A stretch of DNA of 64,000 nucleotides, from contig CASFPE010000030.1 of assembly GCA_949296575.1 (NCBI GenBank), positions 102,458 through 166,457 of the forward strand, read 5' to 3'. Below, piece after piece: positions 18,949-28,335 of this stretch. Every line of letters starts with the position of its first letter. The stretch's first letter is position 1. The DNA is from an uncultured Bacteroides sp. GTDB lineage: Bacteria > Bacteroidota > Bacteroidia > Bacteroidales > Bacteroidaceae. Below the pieces are notes generated by a model. It did not search any database. It was not told the DNA's origin and saw only the letters and a program-made list of their open reading frames with translations. The translations under genes and the position numbers were made by a program.

Positions 18949-20709
18949 TTATCCCACCTTCCTTTCGGCGATTAACGAATCCAATTCCTCTTTATATTGA
19001 CGGTACTTGTCCGACTTGTATTCCGAATAGTTCATCTGCTTGCAGATGTTGATCATCTTCTTGAAGTAGTCCATCACTTCCACAAAGTTGTCGAACTTGA
19101 ACTCCGTGTGGCACACATCGATGACCATGTTCAGGATGTCTTCCTGGCGCTCCATGGGGGTGACGGCATCCACCTCGTCGAATGCGTCCTGCTGCAAGAC
19201 CACGAAGTCAATCAATTCAGACTTCCAGAACACCACATGGTAACCCACAGGCACGCCGTCGTCGCCCAAGATGTTGATTTGCTCGGCAATCTCCTTCCCG
19301 CGCTGCAAGCGGGTCTTTATCTCGTTCACTTTGTCTAACCACTCGCCGTTGATGTGGCGGCTGATGTATTCGATGAACTCCGGGTACTCGATGTATTTCG
19401 AATAGGAATCAATCGGGTTGACCGCCGGGTAACGTTTGCGGTCGGCACGCTCCTGCTCCAAGGCATAGAAGCAACGCGCCACCTTCTTCGTGTTCTCCGT
19501 GACCGGCTCTTTCAGGTTGCCGCCCGCAGGCGACACCGTGCCGATGAAGGTGATGGAACCCGTGGCGCCGTTGTCTAACACCACATAGCCCGCACGCCCG
19601 TAGAAGTTGGAGATGATGGACGACAAATCCATCGGGAAGGCATCCGGTCCCGGCAATTCTTCCATGCGGTTGGACATCTCGCGCAAGGCTTGCGCCCAAC
19701 GGGAAGTGGAGTCGGCCATCAGCAACACTTTCAGCCCCATGGAGCGGTAATATTCCGCTATCGTCATCGCCGTGTACACAGATGCTTCGCGGGCAGCCAC
19801 CGGCATGTTGGAGGTATTGGCGATAATGATGGTACGTTCCATCAGCTTGCGCCCTGTGTGCGGGTCCACCAGTTCGGGAAACTCCGTAAAGATTTCCACC
19901 ACTTCGTTGGCACGCTCGCCGCAGGCCGCAATAATCACGATGTCGGCCTCGGCTTGTTTAGAGATGGCATGCTGGAGAACCGTCTTTCCCGTGCCGAAAG
20001 GGCCGGGGATGAATCCCGTGCCGCCCTCCACAATCGGGTTGACGGTATCGATGACGCGCACGCCCGTCTCCAATAGTTTGAAGGGACGCGGCTTCTCCCG
20101 GTAGTTGGTCATGGCTTTCTTCACCGGCCATTTCTGTATCATGTTCACCTTCACTTCATCGCTCCCGTCTTCGCGGGCCAGCACGGCGATGGTGTCTTCG
20201 ATGGAATAATCCCCTTCAGCAACTACCGACTTCACCACATACGTGCCTTTCAAGAGGAAGGGCGCCATGATTTTCAATGGCTGGGAATTTTCTTCCACCT
20301 GGCCTAACCATGCAGACGCTTTCACCTTGTCGCCCGGCTTTGCCAAGGGAACGAAATGCCACTTTCTTTCCTTATCCAAAGGATAAGTGTATTGCCCGCG
20401 CTTGAGGAACACGCCTTCCATCTTGTCCAAATCATTCTGAAGTCCGTCATAATTGTGCGACAGCATGCCGGGTCCCAATGTCACCTCCAGCATATGCCCG
20501 GTAAACTCTGCTTCCGCACCGACCTTCAGCCCACGGGTGCTTTCAAAAACCTGCACGTACACATTACTGCCTGTTACCTTGATGACCTCGGCCATCAAGC
20601 GGTCGCCTCCTGTATGGATATAGCAAATCTCATTCTGGGACACAGGCCCGTCCACCACAAGAGTCACCATATTGGCGATAACACCACTAACCGTTCCTTT
20701 TGTTGCCAT
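18949..20709 (-). CDS. V-type ATPase subunit A (catalytic)
   Basis: Catalytic ATP-hydrolysing subunit. The 586-residue protein carries the P-loop GPFGTGKT near residue 236, the catalytic glutamate in the GERANE motif near 262, and the A-subunit-specific insertion between the barrel and the P-loop (about residues 110-200). It is flanked by the DUF2764 gene 11 bp upstream and subunit B downstream. Confidence 0.96.
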   Translation of the reverse strand: MATKGTVSGVIANMVTLVVDGPVSQNEICYIHTGGDRLMAEVIKVTGSNVYVQVFESTRGLKVGAEAEFTGHMLEVTLGPGMLSHNYDGLQNDLDKMEGVFLKRGQYTYPLDKERKWHFVPLAKPGDKVKASAWLGQVEENSQPLKIMAPFLLKGTYVVKSVVAEGDYSIEDTIAVLAREDGSDEVKVNMIQKWPVKKAMTNYREKPRPFKLLETGVRVIDTVNPIVEGGTGFIPGPFGTGKTVLQHAISKQAEADIVIIAACGERANEVVEIFTEFPELVDPHTGRKLMERTIIIANTSNMPVAAREASVYTAMTIAEYYRSMGLKVLLMADSTSRWAQALREMSNRMEELPGPDAFPMDLSSIISNFYGRAGYVVLDNGATGSITFIGTVSPAGGNLKEPVTENTKKVARCFYALEQERADRKRYPAVNPIDSYSKYIEYPEFIEYISRHINGEWLDKVNEIKTRLQRGKEIAEQINILGDDGVPVGYHVVFWKSELIDFVVLQQDAFDEVDAVTPMERQEDILNMVIDVCHTEFKFDNFVEVMDYFKKMINICKQMNYSEYKSDKYRQYKEELDSLIAERKVG

Positions 20710-20720
20710 ATATCATGTTT

Positions 20721-21554
20721 TTATTTTCTGAATTCTTCGGGAATGCGGATTTCATCCTTCAATGTGCCTATCATTTTACGGAACAATTCATTCCCTTTGT
20801 CTTTATCTAAAACTATCCAACGCTCAAGGATATCCAAACGCAAAAGAAAAGCAAAGACCTTTTCTATCGAAAAATAATGAAAAAATGTAGCATCGTCCAA
20901 CCAATCCCACTTCAAAAGATCCACCTTGTGTTCGCGTTCCACCAAATCCGCTGTTTCGCTGATCTGCTGCACACGCTCAAAATAATCCAATGCAGACGAA
21001 AGCCCGAAATCACGTGCCGTAGAAGCACGCAAAGCGTCGCTTGCTGCCGTATGTCCTATAATCCGTGAAGCCACATCAAGTTTATACCTGCGAGCGGAAA
21101 ATGCCAACAAGATATTGTTCACATTCAAGTTGAATTCAAACCAAGAAGACACAAACCGGTTCTTGGACTTCATGGCAAAATCATAGTAACAAGTAGCCAA
21201 GAAATCTTCTTGAAGTGCCGCCATTTCCTTGTCATTCCAATACGAGGACAAAAACTCATACAGATAAGCAGGATACAGGGAAGAACGCACATTGTCTTTT
21301 GACAAACGGATGAGGTCCAACAATTCTTCTGGCGAAAAACAGCCGCGCCTGTCTGTCACTGCGTCTTTGTCTTTCAGAAGTTTCAACAAGTTGGCATTGT
21401 CATAACGCAAATAAAACAAATCCACTAAAGACTGGTCATGGGAAGACAGTTCCGGATAAATCTCCGTTTTGAAATCAGCTACAGTATAAGCCAATTTCCC
21501 GTCATCCACCGTGAGGTCCGGCAAACCAGTAATCAGGCAATAGTACTTGCTCAT
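20721..21554 (-). CDS. DUF2764 protein of the V-ATPase operon (possible C-subunit counterpart)
   Basis: A 277-residue soluble, mostly helical protein always seen, in my memory, between subunits E and A in Bacteroidota V-ATPase operons. It starts at the ATG at 21554 (MSKYYCLITGLPDLTV); the in-frame TTG nine bases upstream is not convincing. Neither a recognisable C (AC39) subunit nor an F subunit is in this operon. Size, helical nature and position make a role as the C-like socket between shaft and ring plausible, which is inference. Base composition here and in subunit E is visibly more AT-rich than in the rest of the operon. Confidence 0.85.
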   Translation of the reverse strand: MSKYYCLITGLPDLTVDDGKLAYTVADFKTEIYPELSSHDQSLVDLFYLRYDNANLLKLLKDKDAVTDRRGCFSPEELLDLIRLSKDNVRSSLYPAYLYEFLSSYWNDKEMAALQEDFLATCYYDFAMKSKNRFVSSWFEFNLNVNNILLAFSARRYKLDVASRIIGHTAASDALRASTARDFGLSSALDYFERVQQISETADLVEREHKVDLLKWDWLDDATFFHYFSIEKVFAFLLRLDILERWIVLDKDKGNELFRKMIGTLKDEIRIPEEFRK

Positions 21555-21565
21555 ATAAGGCAAAG

Positions 21566-22156
21566 TTAAAACAACATTTCCGCCAACTGAGGACGAAGGA
21601 AAGACTTGAAATAGTTCTCAAATTCTTCTTCCCCGAAGTCCACCCTGTAAGAACCGTCGGCCGGAGAAATGGAGAACAATGCCTTCATCCCGTTCACCTG
21701 CTCTATCTTCACGCCTTTGTCCAAAAGGTCTTTCGCTTTCACGGCAAAGAACTTCCTCAACGATGCCGCATCAGCAGTGGAAACAACGATGGGCTCATCA
21801 GCCGACCATTTCGATGCAACACTCAGCATAAACTCGTTCAAAGCATTCTTGTCAGCCACAAAGCTTTTGACGGCATCGCTCACTACCTGCTGCGTCAGCA
21901 ATGAAGCAATCTCAGACTTCAAGGCATCCACTGACTGCCTTGCAAACAACCTCAATTCTGATTTGGCATTGCCAATCATTTCATGAGCCGACTTTTGGGC
22001 ATCCGACGTGATTGACTCCGCTTCCTTCTTGGCATCAGCAATAATCGCTTCTGCTTCTTCACGAGCTTTTTGAACCAATTTGTGCGCTTCTTCATTACCT
22101 TTTTCCACGCCTTCACGATAAATCTTATCTGCAAGCTCTTGAATCTTGTTTTCCAT
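21566..22156 (-). CDS. V-type ATPase subunit E (peripheral stalk)
   Basis: Peripheral stalk subunit of 196 residues. The N-terminal half is a long charged helix rich in Ala, Glu and Lys (residues 5-85), the C-terminal half is the globular head-binding domain. I start it at the ATG at 22156 (MENKIQELADKIYREG): a longer frame to 22237 would begin inside the promoter element at 22242-22235. First gene of the operon, 11 bp before the DUF2764 gene. The usual heterodimer partner (G/H subunit) is not seen nearby. Confidence 0.9.
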   Translation of the reverse strand: MENKIQELADKIYREGVEKGNEEAHKLVQKAREEAEAIIADAKKEAESITSDAQKSAHEMIGNAKSELRLFARQSVDALKSEIASLLTQQVVSDAVKSFVADKNALNEFMLSVASKWSADEPIVVSTADAASLRKFFAVKAKDLLDKGVKIEQVNGMKALFSISPADGSYRVDFGEEEFENYFKSFLRPQLAEMLF

Positions 22157-22234
22157 ATCTACCGGATATTTTGAATATTCATTGACTAATTCTGCCCAGC
22201 AAATGCCATAGCGACATTTCTTCATTTTGAGCCC

Positions 22235-22264
22235 CAAATGTAACGAATTTAAATTAACAACAAG
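22235..22264 (-). promoter_or_regulatory. Promoter of the V-ATPase operon
   Basis: On the minus strand CTTG (22264-22261), 18 bp, then TACATTTG (22242-22235), about 80 bp before the subunit E start. Fits the Bacteroidota consensus. Confidence 0.6.
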
Positions 22265-22305
22265 ACATGGAACAAAAATTTTGCACGTCTTTAACTAATC
22301 GCAAG

Positions 22306-25161
22306 CTACCTTCGGCACAAATCCTTGAAATCGCAATAAACACACCGTTTCACACTGGATGCCTGCACAAAAGGCTTGGATTCATCAAAAATATCGCGAA
22401 GAAGCTGTGACAACAAACGGCCAAATTCTTCCTGAAATTTGGAAAAATCATCCACAGGAATCTCTTTCCCGCGTCCTTCTTTCTGGCAGATAACAGGCGA
22501 GTAACTTTCGGATGCTGCCCGATGGATGTAAAGCAATGAAGGAGCAATCGTGCATGAACGTGTCTGTTGCAACACAAATGCATACAAAAACGTCTGGAAT
22601 ACATAGCTGGGACGGTCATCGGAAGAAGCTAACAAATCTTTCAATTCAGAAAAAGCCTTCGGGCTGCCGCCTGTCTTATAATCTACAATGCGCAACAAGC
22701 CATCTTTCAAGTCCAAACGGTCAATAACACCACCAATCCGGGAATGGATAATGCCGGAAACCGTAGGTATGCCAACGTCATAACGGACAGAATGTTCCAT
22801 CGCTTCCATTTCAAAAGGCGCGTAACGCAAATCATGGCGAAGCAATTGACTCAAATAAGACAAGATGACTGACGAATTGATTAACTGCACGCCATTGTAT
22901 TCCGGTTGTTCCTCCGCCCCCACCTTGAAGAACAGCTCCTTGAAAGCCGTGTCCACATAGCCCTGCAACCTCACCTTGTCACGAAGCAATGCTTCCAAGT
23001 CTTCCTTGCGGACAACCTTCCCATGCACAGTAAGGTCACGGTACACCAATTCTGCGGAACGGTGGAAGATGCTCCCGAACATGGCTGAATCGATTTCCAT
23101 GCTTGCCTCATTGAGCGGGCGAAGCGAAAGCACATAACGGAAGTAGAACTTCACCGGGCAATCCAAATAGGCATTCAATGCAGAAGGCGTGAGCAACGCC
23201 TTCTCATTCCGATCTGCATCATACAATTCTTGCATCCTGTTCATGATGCCAGGGGTCTTGTCTACCACCACAGGCAGTGGCACAGACGGCGATTGCCCTG
23301 CATCCACATATTCACGGGCAACCGGATGAGGATATTCCAGCAGGAATTGGAGCAAAAACCGCGACTGTTCGCCACGGTTCAACCCTTTCCCCGCCGCATT
23401 GTACATCAGCGTCACACTCTCTGCCCGCTGCAACAGCCGATAAAAGTAATAAGCGTACACGGCATTCTTCCGTTCAATGGTGGTCATGCCGAAAGCCTTC
23501 CGAAGGTTATACGGGATAAACGAGGTGTCGCTGCCCGACTTCGGCAACTGCCCCTCGTTCACCGAAAGCAAGGCCACATGCCGGAAATCCAAATTCCGCG
23601 TTTCCAAGACACCCATCACCTGAAGGCCGATGGCCGGTTCACCATGGAAAGGAACCGACTGTGAGGACAAGACTTTGCCCAACAGGCGGCGGAAAGTAAG
23701 GAAAGAAACTTCCAAGCCGCCTTCTTCCACCAACGACCTCAGGCGTGACACAACGGTGTATGCCTTAAACAATGCCTCCCGGTAGAGCGGTCCCAACGAG
23801 CCGGACGATGCGGCATTATCCTCCCGGCAGACGCCCGACACTTCCTCAAGCATCCGCAGGAAATAATCGCACAATGCCAAGTTGCCGTCCATTATCGTAA
23901 ATACCTGCTCCAGAATGCCGTCGCGCTTCAGTTCGGAAGGCAAAGGATAGAAACGGTTGGCACGCGCCAATTCCTCTGCCAGCACGGCAGCCTGCGAGGA
24001 GAGGCGCTGCATGTAAGGATGCTTCAGCAATGCAACAACCGACTTGCAGGCCAAACGCCCGTTCCGTGCATCGTAGCTTCCCTGCATGTCGGCCAAGGCC
24101 GACAGGAAGCCGCACACAGGCGTTTGCAAAAGGGGGAAGCCCATCGTGATGTTCACATTCTTCACCTCTGGCGGAATGCTGTGCATCACCGGCTGGAGCA
24201 AGGACTCGTTGCACAGCACAACGGCCGTCTCTTGCTCCCGCTGCCCCAAATGTTCCCGTATCCACGACGGCAGGCAACGGGCCTGCGCGTTTTCCGTAGA
24301 AGCGGCCACAAAATGCACGTCCTTGGGACGCGACAAATTGCAAAAGCACGACGAAGGCAACGGCGACGGGAAGTCCTTCAGGTTGCGGCGGAGAAACTCG
24401 CCTGCCTCATGCCCTTGAGCCTCCACGTAGAACGTGTCATAATCCCAATAGAACAATGCCTTACCTGCATCCCGCAACGTGGAGAACAGCGTATGCTCCA
24501 CTTTGTTCAGCACGTTGAAGCCTACGAACACATAAGTATCGTAAGGCAAAGAGGAGGCATCCAGCCTCTCCACCGCACGGCGGCAAAGCATCCCTTCATA
24601 AGCGACACCCTGCGCGGAAAGCACCTCCCGGTAGCGCACGTAGATGTCGCCCAGCACATTCCACAGGGACATGAAACGTTCCTTCAACTCTGTGCGCCGC
24701 TCCAAGGAGAAGTTGCCGAAGAACTGCTGCACGGCAGCCGCCTGCTCGGGCGTGAGGAAGTCACAGTCGCCCATCAGTTCCTTCAGGTCCGCCAGATTGG
24801 CAAACAAGCGGCGGGCATCCACCATGTTCTTGTCCACATCGTCGAAGTCGGCCACCAGCAACTCTCCCCAGGAATAGAAGTCGTCCAGCGTTTCCGTGCT
24901 GCCTGTGGCTTCGCGGAACACCTTGTAAAGGTCGCACACCAGCTTGATTGGATCGCCCTCCTTCAGGCCGGACATTTCCCCGAACAGGCCGCTGATGCTC
25001 AAGTAGGCAGGCGACCACAACGGTTTGCCCGACAGGGCGCCCAACGCGTCGTTGAAAAACAGCCTTGCCCGCTTGTTGGGGAACACCACCGCCGTGCGGC
25101 GGAAGTCGCCATCCATGCGCTCCATCAGGTCGCGCGCCACGATATCCAGAAAAGTTTCCAT
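22306..25161 (-). CDS. AddB-like PD-(D/E)XK exonuclease
   Basis: A 951-residue DNA-processing protein with an inactive superfamily I helicase-like fold and a C-terminal RecB-type nuclease domain, expected to partner an AddA/RecB helicase in double-strand break repair. I use the ATG at 25161; a TTG 12 bp upstream is less likely. The N-terminus has RRTAVVFPNKRARLFF but no GxGKT Walker A loop. The nuclease motifs are GGVIDRLD, VDYKTGG and QTFLYAFVLQQ near residues 795-860. Four cysteines (one in YLDCPVKFYF, three in CVYCDFKDLC at the very C-terminus) match the iron-sulfur staple of AddB. No partner helicase gene is in the window. Confidence 0.85.
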   Translation of the reverse strand: METFLDIVARDLMERMDGDFRRTAVVFPNKRARLFFNDALGALSGKPLWSPAYLSISGLFGEMSGLKEGDPIKLVCDLYKVFREATGSTETLDDFYSWGELLVADFDDVDKNMVDARRLFANLADLKELMGDCDFLTPEQAAAVQQFFGNFSLERRTELKERFMSLWNVLGDIYVRYREVLSAQGVAYEGMLCRRAVERLDASSLPYDTYVFVGFNVLNKVEHTLFSTLRDAGKALFYWDYDTFYVEAQGHEAGEFLRRNLKDFPSPLPSSCFCNLSRPKDVHFVAASTENAQARCLPSWIREHLGQREQETAVVLCNESLLQPVMHSIPPEVKNVNITMGFPLLQTPVCGFLSALADMQGSYDARNGRLACKSVVALLKHPYMQRLSSQAAVLAEELARANRFYPLPSELKRDGILEQVFTIMDGNLALCDYFLRMLEEVSGVCREDNAASSGSLGPLYREALFKAYTVVSRLRSLVEEGGLEVSFLTFRRLLGKVLSSQSVPFHGEPAIGLQVMGVLETRNLDFRHVALLSVNEGQLPKSGSDTSFIPYNLRKAFGMTTIERKNAVYAYYFYRLLQRAESVTLMYNAAGKGLNRGEQSRFLLQFLLEYPHPVAREYVDAGQSPSVPLPVVVDKTPGIMNRMQELYDADRNEKALLTPSALNAYLDCPVKFYFRYVLSLRPLNEASMEIDSAMFGSIFHRSAELVYRDLTVHGKVVRKEDLEALLRDKVRLQGYVDTAFKELFFKVGAEEQPEYNGVQLINSSVILSYLSQLLRHDLRYAPFEMEAMEHSVRYDVGIPTVSGIIHSRIGGVIDRLDLKDGLLRIVDYKTGGSPKAFSELKDLLASSDDRPSYVFQTFLYAFVLQQTRSCTIAPSLLYIHRAASESYSPVICQKEGRGKEIPVDDFSKFQEEFGRLLSQLLRDIFDESKPFVQASSVKRCVYCDFKDLCRR

Positions 25162-25184
25162 CCTGCATGCCAATTAGTATGCCG

Positions 25185-25220
25185 CAAAGATACGAATATC
25201 CCCAAGAAAGCCTATATTTG
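25185..25220. promoter_or_regulatory. Back-to-back -7 elements of divergent genes
   Basis: TATCTTTG on the minus strand (25192-25185) faces the AddB-like gene and TATATTTG on the plus strand (25213-25220) faces the C1 peptidase. The two promoters must share upstream contacts in only 20 bp. Confidence 0.6.
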
Positions 25221-25251
25221 CCACATAAAAACATAAACTAACAAACTTCGT

Positions 25252-26652
25252 ATGGACAAACGTATCCTTTTCACCTTGCTGGCGGGCGCGGCATTCCTCT
25301 GCGCCCCGGCACAGCAACAGGACGGCGGCATTTCCGCCGAGATGTTGCAGCAAATCAGGCAATCGTACCGCAACACCCCGCAGGACAAGGCCCTGCGCAA
25401 TGCCTTGGCAGGCACGCCCATCAACACCCTTGCCCTCAACCAAGAGAACCTGCCTGCCTACGACACCCACTTCTCGCACCGCGTGGAATCGAAAGGCATC
25501 ACCGACCAAAAGGCCAGCGGCCGGTGCTGGCTGTTCACCGGGCTGAACGTCATGCGGGCAGAAGCCATGGCCCGCTTCGGCATGCCGGAGTTCACCTTCT
25601 CGCCCAACTACTGCTTCTTCTACGACCAGTTGGAGAAGGCCAACCTGTTCCTCCAGGGCGTCATCGACACGAGGGAACGCCCGACGGACGACCGCATGGC
25701 GGAATGGCTCTTCCGCAACCCGCTGAGCGACGGAGGCCAGTTCACCGGCATATCCGACATCATCGGCAAGTACGGCGTGGTGCCGCAGGAGGTGATGCCC
25801 GAAACCCACAGCAGCGACAACACCTCGCAGATGGCCTACCTCATCAAGCTCAAGCTCCGCGAACAGGGCCTTGCGCTACGCGGGCAGGCTGCCAAAGGCG
25901 CAAGCGAAGCCGCCCTGCGCGAGGAGAAAGGGCGCATGCTCGCCGAGGTTTACCGCATGCTCGCGCTCTGCCTCGGAGAGCCGCCGCAGCAGTTCACTTG
26001 GACACGCCGCGACAAGGAGGGCAACCCCGTCAGCACCAAGACGTACACTCCCCTGTCCTTTTACGAGGAGTTCGTGGGCGACGACCTTGCGGGCAACTAT
26101 GTGATGCTCATGAACGACCCCACCCGCGAATACTACGCCTGCTACGAAATCGACTATGACCGCCACCGCTACGACGGGAGCAACTGGACGTACATCAACC
26201 TCCCCATGGAGGACATCAAGCAGATTGCCATCGCCTCCATCAAGGACAGCACCATGCTGTATTTCTCGTGCGACGTGGGCAAGTGCCTCGACCTGAAGCG
26301 CGGCTGGCTCGACACGGACAACTACGACTATGCCGCGCTGATGGGCGTGGACTTCGGCATGGACAAGCGGCAACGGGTGCAGACCTTCGCCAGCGGCTCG
26401 TCGCACGCCATGACCCTCATGGCCGTGGACCTCGACGAGGAAGGCAACCCCAAGAAGTGGATGGTGGAGAACAGCTGGGGCGCCGATGCCGGCTACCAAG
26501 GACACCTCATCATGACCGACCGCTGGTTCTGCGAATACATGTTCCGCCTCGTGGCGCGCAAAGAGTATGTCCCCGCCCGCATCCTCGGCATCCTGGAGCA
26601 AGAACCGACACGCCTGCCCGCCTGGGATCCCATGTTCGCCGACGAACTGTGA
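25252..26652 (+). CDS. Secreted C1 aminopeptidase, bleomycin hydrolase-like
   Basis: Cysteine peptidase of family C1B (PepC / bleomycin hydrolase type), 466 residues. Residues 1-19 form a signal peptide, so unlike cytoplasmic PepC it is exported to the periplasm or beyond. The catalytic triad is visible: Cys in QKASGRCWLF (about residue 91), His in SSHAMTLM (about 385) and Asn in VENSWG (about 406). By family it trims peptides from the N-terminus and the terminal tail limits substrate entry. It is monocistronic, with its own -7 element and a strong terminator. Confidence 0.93.
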   Translation: MDKRILFTLLAGAAFLCAPAQQQDGGISAEMLQQIRQSYRNTPQDKALRNALAGTPINTLALNQENLPAYDTHFSHRVESKGITDQKASGRCWLFTGLNVMRAEAMARFGMPEFTFSPNYCFFYDQLEKANLFLQGVIDTRERPTDDRMAEWLFRNPLSDGGQFTGISDIIGKYGVVPQEVMPETHSSDNTSQMAYLIKLKLREQGLALRGQAAKGASEAALREEKGRMLAEVYRMLALCLGEPPQQFTWTRRDKEGNPVSTKTYTPLSFYEEFVGDDLAGNYVMLMNDPTREYYACYEIDYDRHRYDGSNWTYINLPMEDIKQIAIASIKDSTMLYFSCDVGKCLDLKRGWLDTDNYDYAALMGVDFGMDKRQRVQTFASGSSHAMTLMAVDLDEEGNPKKWMVENSWGADAGYQGHLIMTDRWFCEYMFRLVARKEYVPARILGILEQEPTRLPAWDPMFADEL

Positions 26653-26683
26653 CACCCGGCGCGGCACGCGCCATCCCCCTTAC

Positions 26684-26720
26684 GCAAGAGGCGGGGCCAC
26701 TGCGGCTCCGCCTCTTTTGC
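26684..26720 (+). terminator. Terminator of the C1 peptidase gene
   Basis: Stem of about 13 bp (26685-26698 with 26703-26716) followed by TTTT, 32 bp after the stop codon. It may also serve the convergent BspA-like gene. Confidence 0.75.
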
Positions 26721-26776
26721 ATCACTTTCCCTATACATTATATATATAATAGGTGTGTCACGCGCCTTGCGCCGCG

Positions 26777-27826
26777 TCAACGCGCCACCTTCAGCACTTG
26801 CCGCTGCCCGCCTTGCGCCACATCCACGACATAGATGCCGCCCGGCAAACTTTCCAACGACAGCGAAGCCACGCCATCGGCGTGCAGCACCCGTGCGCCG
26901 TTGGCATCGTACACCGTGATGGCGGCCAAGCCGGAGGCGGCGACCACGCCGTCGGCATAGCGGGCAAGGGATTCGCCCGATGCCCCGACGGCGGAGATGC
27001 TGTTGGCCGCATCGCCCGCGATGTTCTGGAACTCCTTCCACCCCTCGGCCTCCCGGTAAGCGTCCGCCGTGCCGGCCGGCACGTGGAGCATCGTGTTCTC
27101 ATAGGCAGTGGCATCAAACGTGTCATAGGATGCTATGGGCGGCACCAAGGCTAAGCAATGCACATCCGCCAACGGGCAGCCCTCGAACGCCCGCATGCCT
27201 ACCATCTGCATGGCGGCAGGCAGCACGATGCTCCGCATCGAGGTGCAACCATAAAAGGCATCGCTGCCAATGTTCGTCGCCCCATCGGGCAGGACGGCCT
27301 CTTCCAAAGCCGTGCAACCATAGAACACAGAACTTCCAATCTCCGTCACGCCGCTTGGCACAACAATGCTTCGCAGCGAAGTGCAGCCATCAAAGGTGTT
27401 GTAGCCCATGCCCGTCAGGCTTTCCGGCAGGTCAATGCCGACCAAAGACGTGCAGTTCCCGAAAACCGAACCATAGAATGTCTCCATCCCTTCGGGAAGT
27501 TCCACGTTTCTCAAAGACTTGCATCCGTAGAATGCATTGTCGCGGATCTGCGTCACTCCCTTGGGTATCACCACACTTTCCAAAGTTGTGCAAAAATGGA
27601 AAGCATCCACCCCGATGTAGGCCACGTTGCACACCACGCCTTCGTATTCCACCGTGGCAGGAATACTGACGGATGCCGCGTTCCCCACATAGCCGGACAC
27701 GGTGGCCGTGCGCCGGTCCGTGTTCAAGTCATACACAATCCCGTCCACCGTGACGGTCTGCGCCTGTGCGCGGCCTGCCAGCAAGAGGGTTGCCAGGCAG
27801 GCTCCTAAAAGTAAAGTCCTTTTCAT
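26777..27826 (-). CDS. Short BspA-like leucine-rich repeat protein
   Basis: A 349-residue secreted protein and small paralogue of the giant protein at 9803-13930. It has a signal peptide (1-22), one opening unit (VDGIVYDLNTDRRTATVSGYVG), six or seven BspA-type repeats of about 23 residues, a closing unit, and a type IX-like tail (ITVYDANGARV, LPGGIYVVDV, ending KVAR). Its tail and that of the giant protein are clearly related. The signal peptide and the upstream DNA are nearly the same as those of the gene at 28336-30120, not of the other BspA protein. The ligand is unknown. Confidence 0.92.
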   Translation of the reverse strand: MKRTLLLGACLATLLLAGRAQAQTVTVDGIVYDLNTDRRTATVSGYVGNAASVSIPATVEYEGVVCNVAYIGVDAFHFCTTLESVVIPKGVTQIRDNAFYGCKSLRNVELPEGMETFYGSVFGNCTSLVGIDLPESLTGMGYNTFDGCTSLRSIVVPSGVTEIGSSVFYGCTALEEAVLPDGATNIGSDAFYGCTSMRSIVLPAAMQMVGMRAFEGCPLADVHCLALVPPIASYDTFDATAYENTMLHVPAGTADAYREAEGWKEFQNIAGDAANSISAVGASGESLARYADGVVAASGLAAITVYDANGARVLHADGVASLSLESLPGGIYVVDVAQGGQRQVLKVAR

Positions 27827-27857
27827 AACGTTCCTGTTTAATGTTTGATAACGGAGG

Positions 27858-27865
27858 CAAAGTTA
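27858..27865 (-). promoter_or_regulatory. -7 element of the short BspA-like gene
   Basis: TAACTTTG on the minus strand, about 32 bp before the start codon. It lies in the duplicated cassette; its counterpart is at 30160-30153. Confidence 0.65.
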
Positions 27866-28005
27866 GGGCATCGCCCCCGGAAAAGCAAGCCCGCTGCGGG
27901 AAATGTTGGCCCCCCCTCCCCGCTCCTGCCCCGGCGGGGACGCGCAAGGGGAACTGCCCGCCTTGCGCTGTAAGGACTGTTTACCATGCGCAAGGGGACA
28001 GGCGG

Positions 28006-28166
28006 ATGATGCGCGACAGGGGGCTGCCATGACGCGCAAGATGATGCCGGGATGACGCGCACCATGGCGGTGCCATGACGCGCATCATGGGGTGCTGCTG
28101 TTGCGCTTCAGCAAGGGGTGCTGTTGCGCTTCATGGAGGGTGGCTGTTGCGCTTCATGGTTTTGCC
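28006..28166. repeat. 23-bp tandem array upstream of the short BspA-like gene
   Basis: Seven consecutive units of exactly 23 bp. Four begin ATGAtGCGC or ATGACGCGCA, three begin CTGTTGCGCTTCA. The array starts 141 bp upstream of the -7 element. Confidence 0.85.
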
Positions 28167-28335
28167 TCCTCCACAAGGGCCTGTGGGGCATGTTTTGCGA
28201 GATGCACCGGCGGCCTTCCGCAGGATTCCCCGGCAGGGAAGGGCGCAAAGAGAACAGCCCGCCGGGCTTCCACCAAGGGAATCCCTGCGGGCTGCGTTGT
28301 ACGAATCTGTTACTGCATGCCGTGCCGCCTCGCGG

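Larger units (their letters stand above)
27841..28335. repeat. Duplicated intergenic cassette, copy 1
   Basis: No gene. The segment matches 30125-30620 in the same orientation: promoter, a block of about 90 bp rich in GC, a 23-bp tandem array, the shared AAGGGCCTGTGGGGCATGTT motif (28175-28194) and a GC-rich inverted repeat near 28260-28290. Confidence 0.8.

Noticed and set aside
22157..22237. 27-residue N-terminal extension of V-ATPase subunit E
   Set aside because: It would begin inside the -7 promoter element; the family N-terminus is at 22156.
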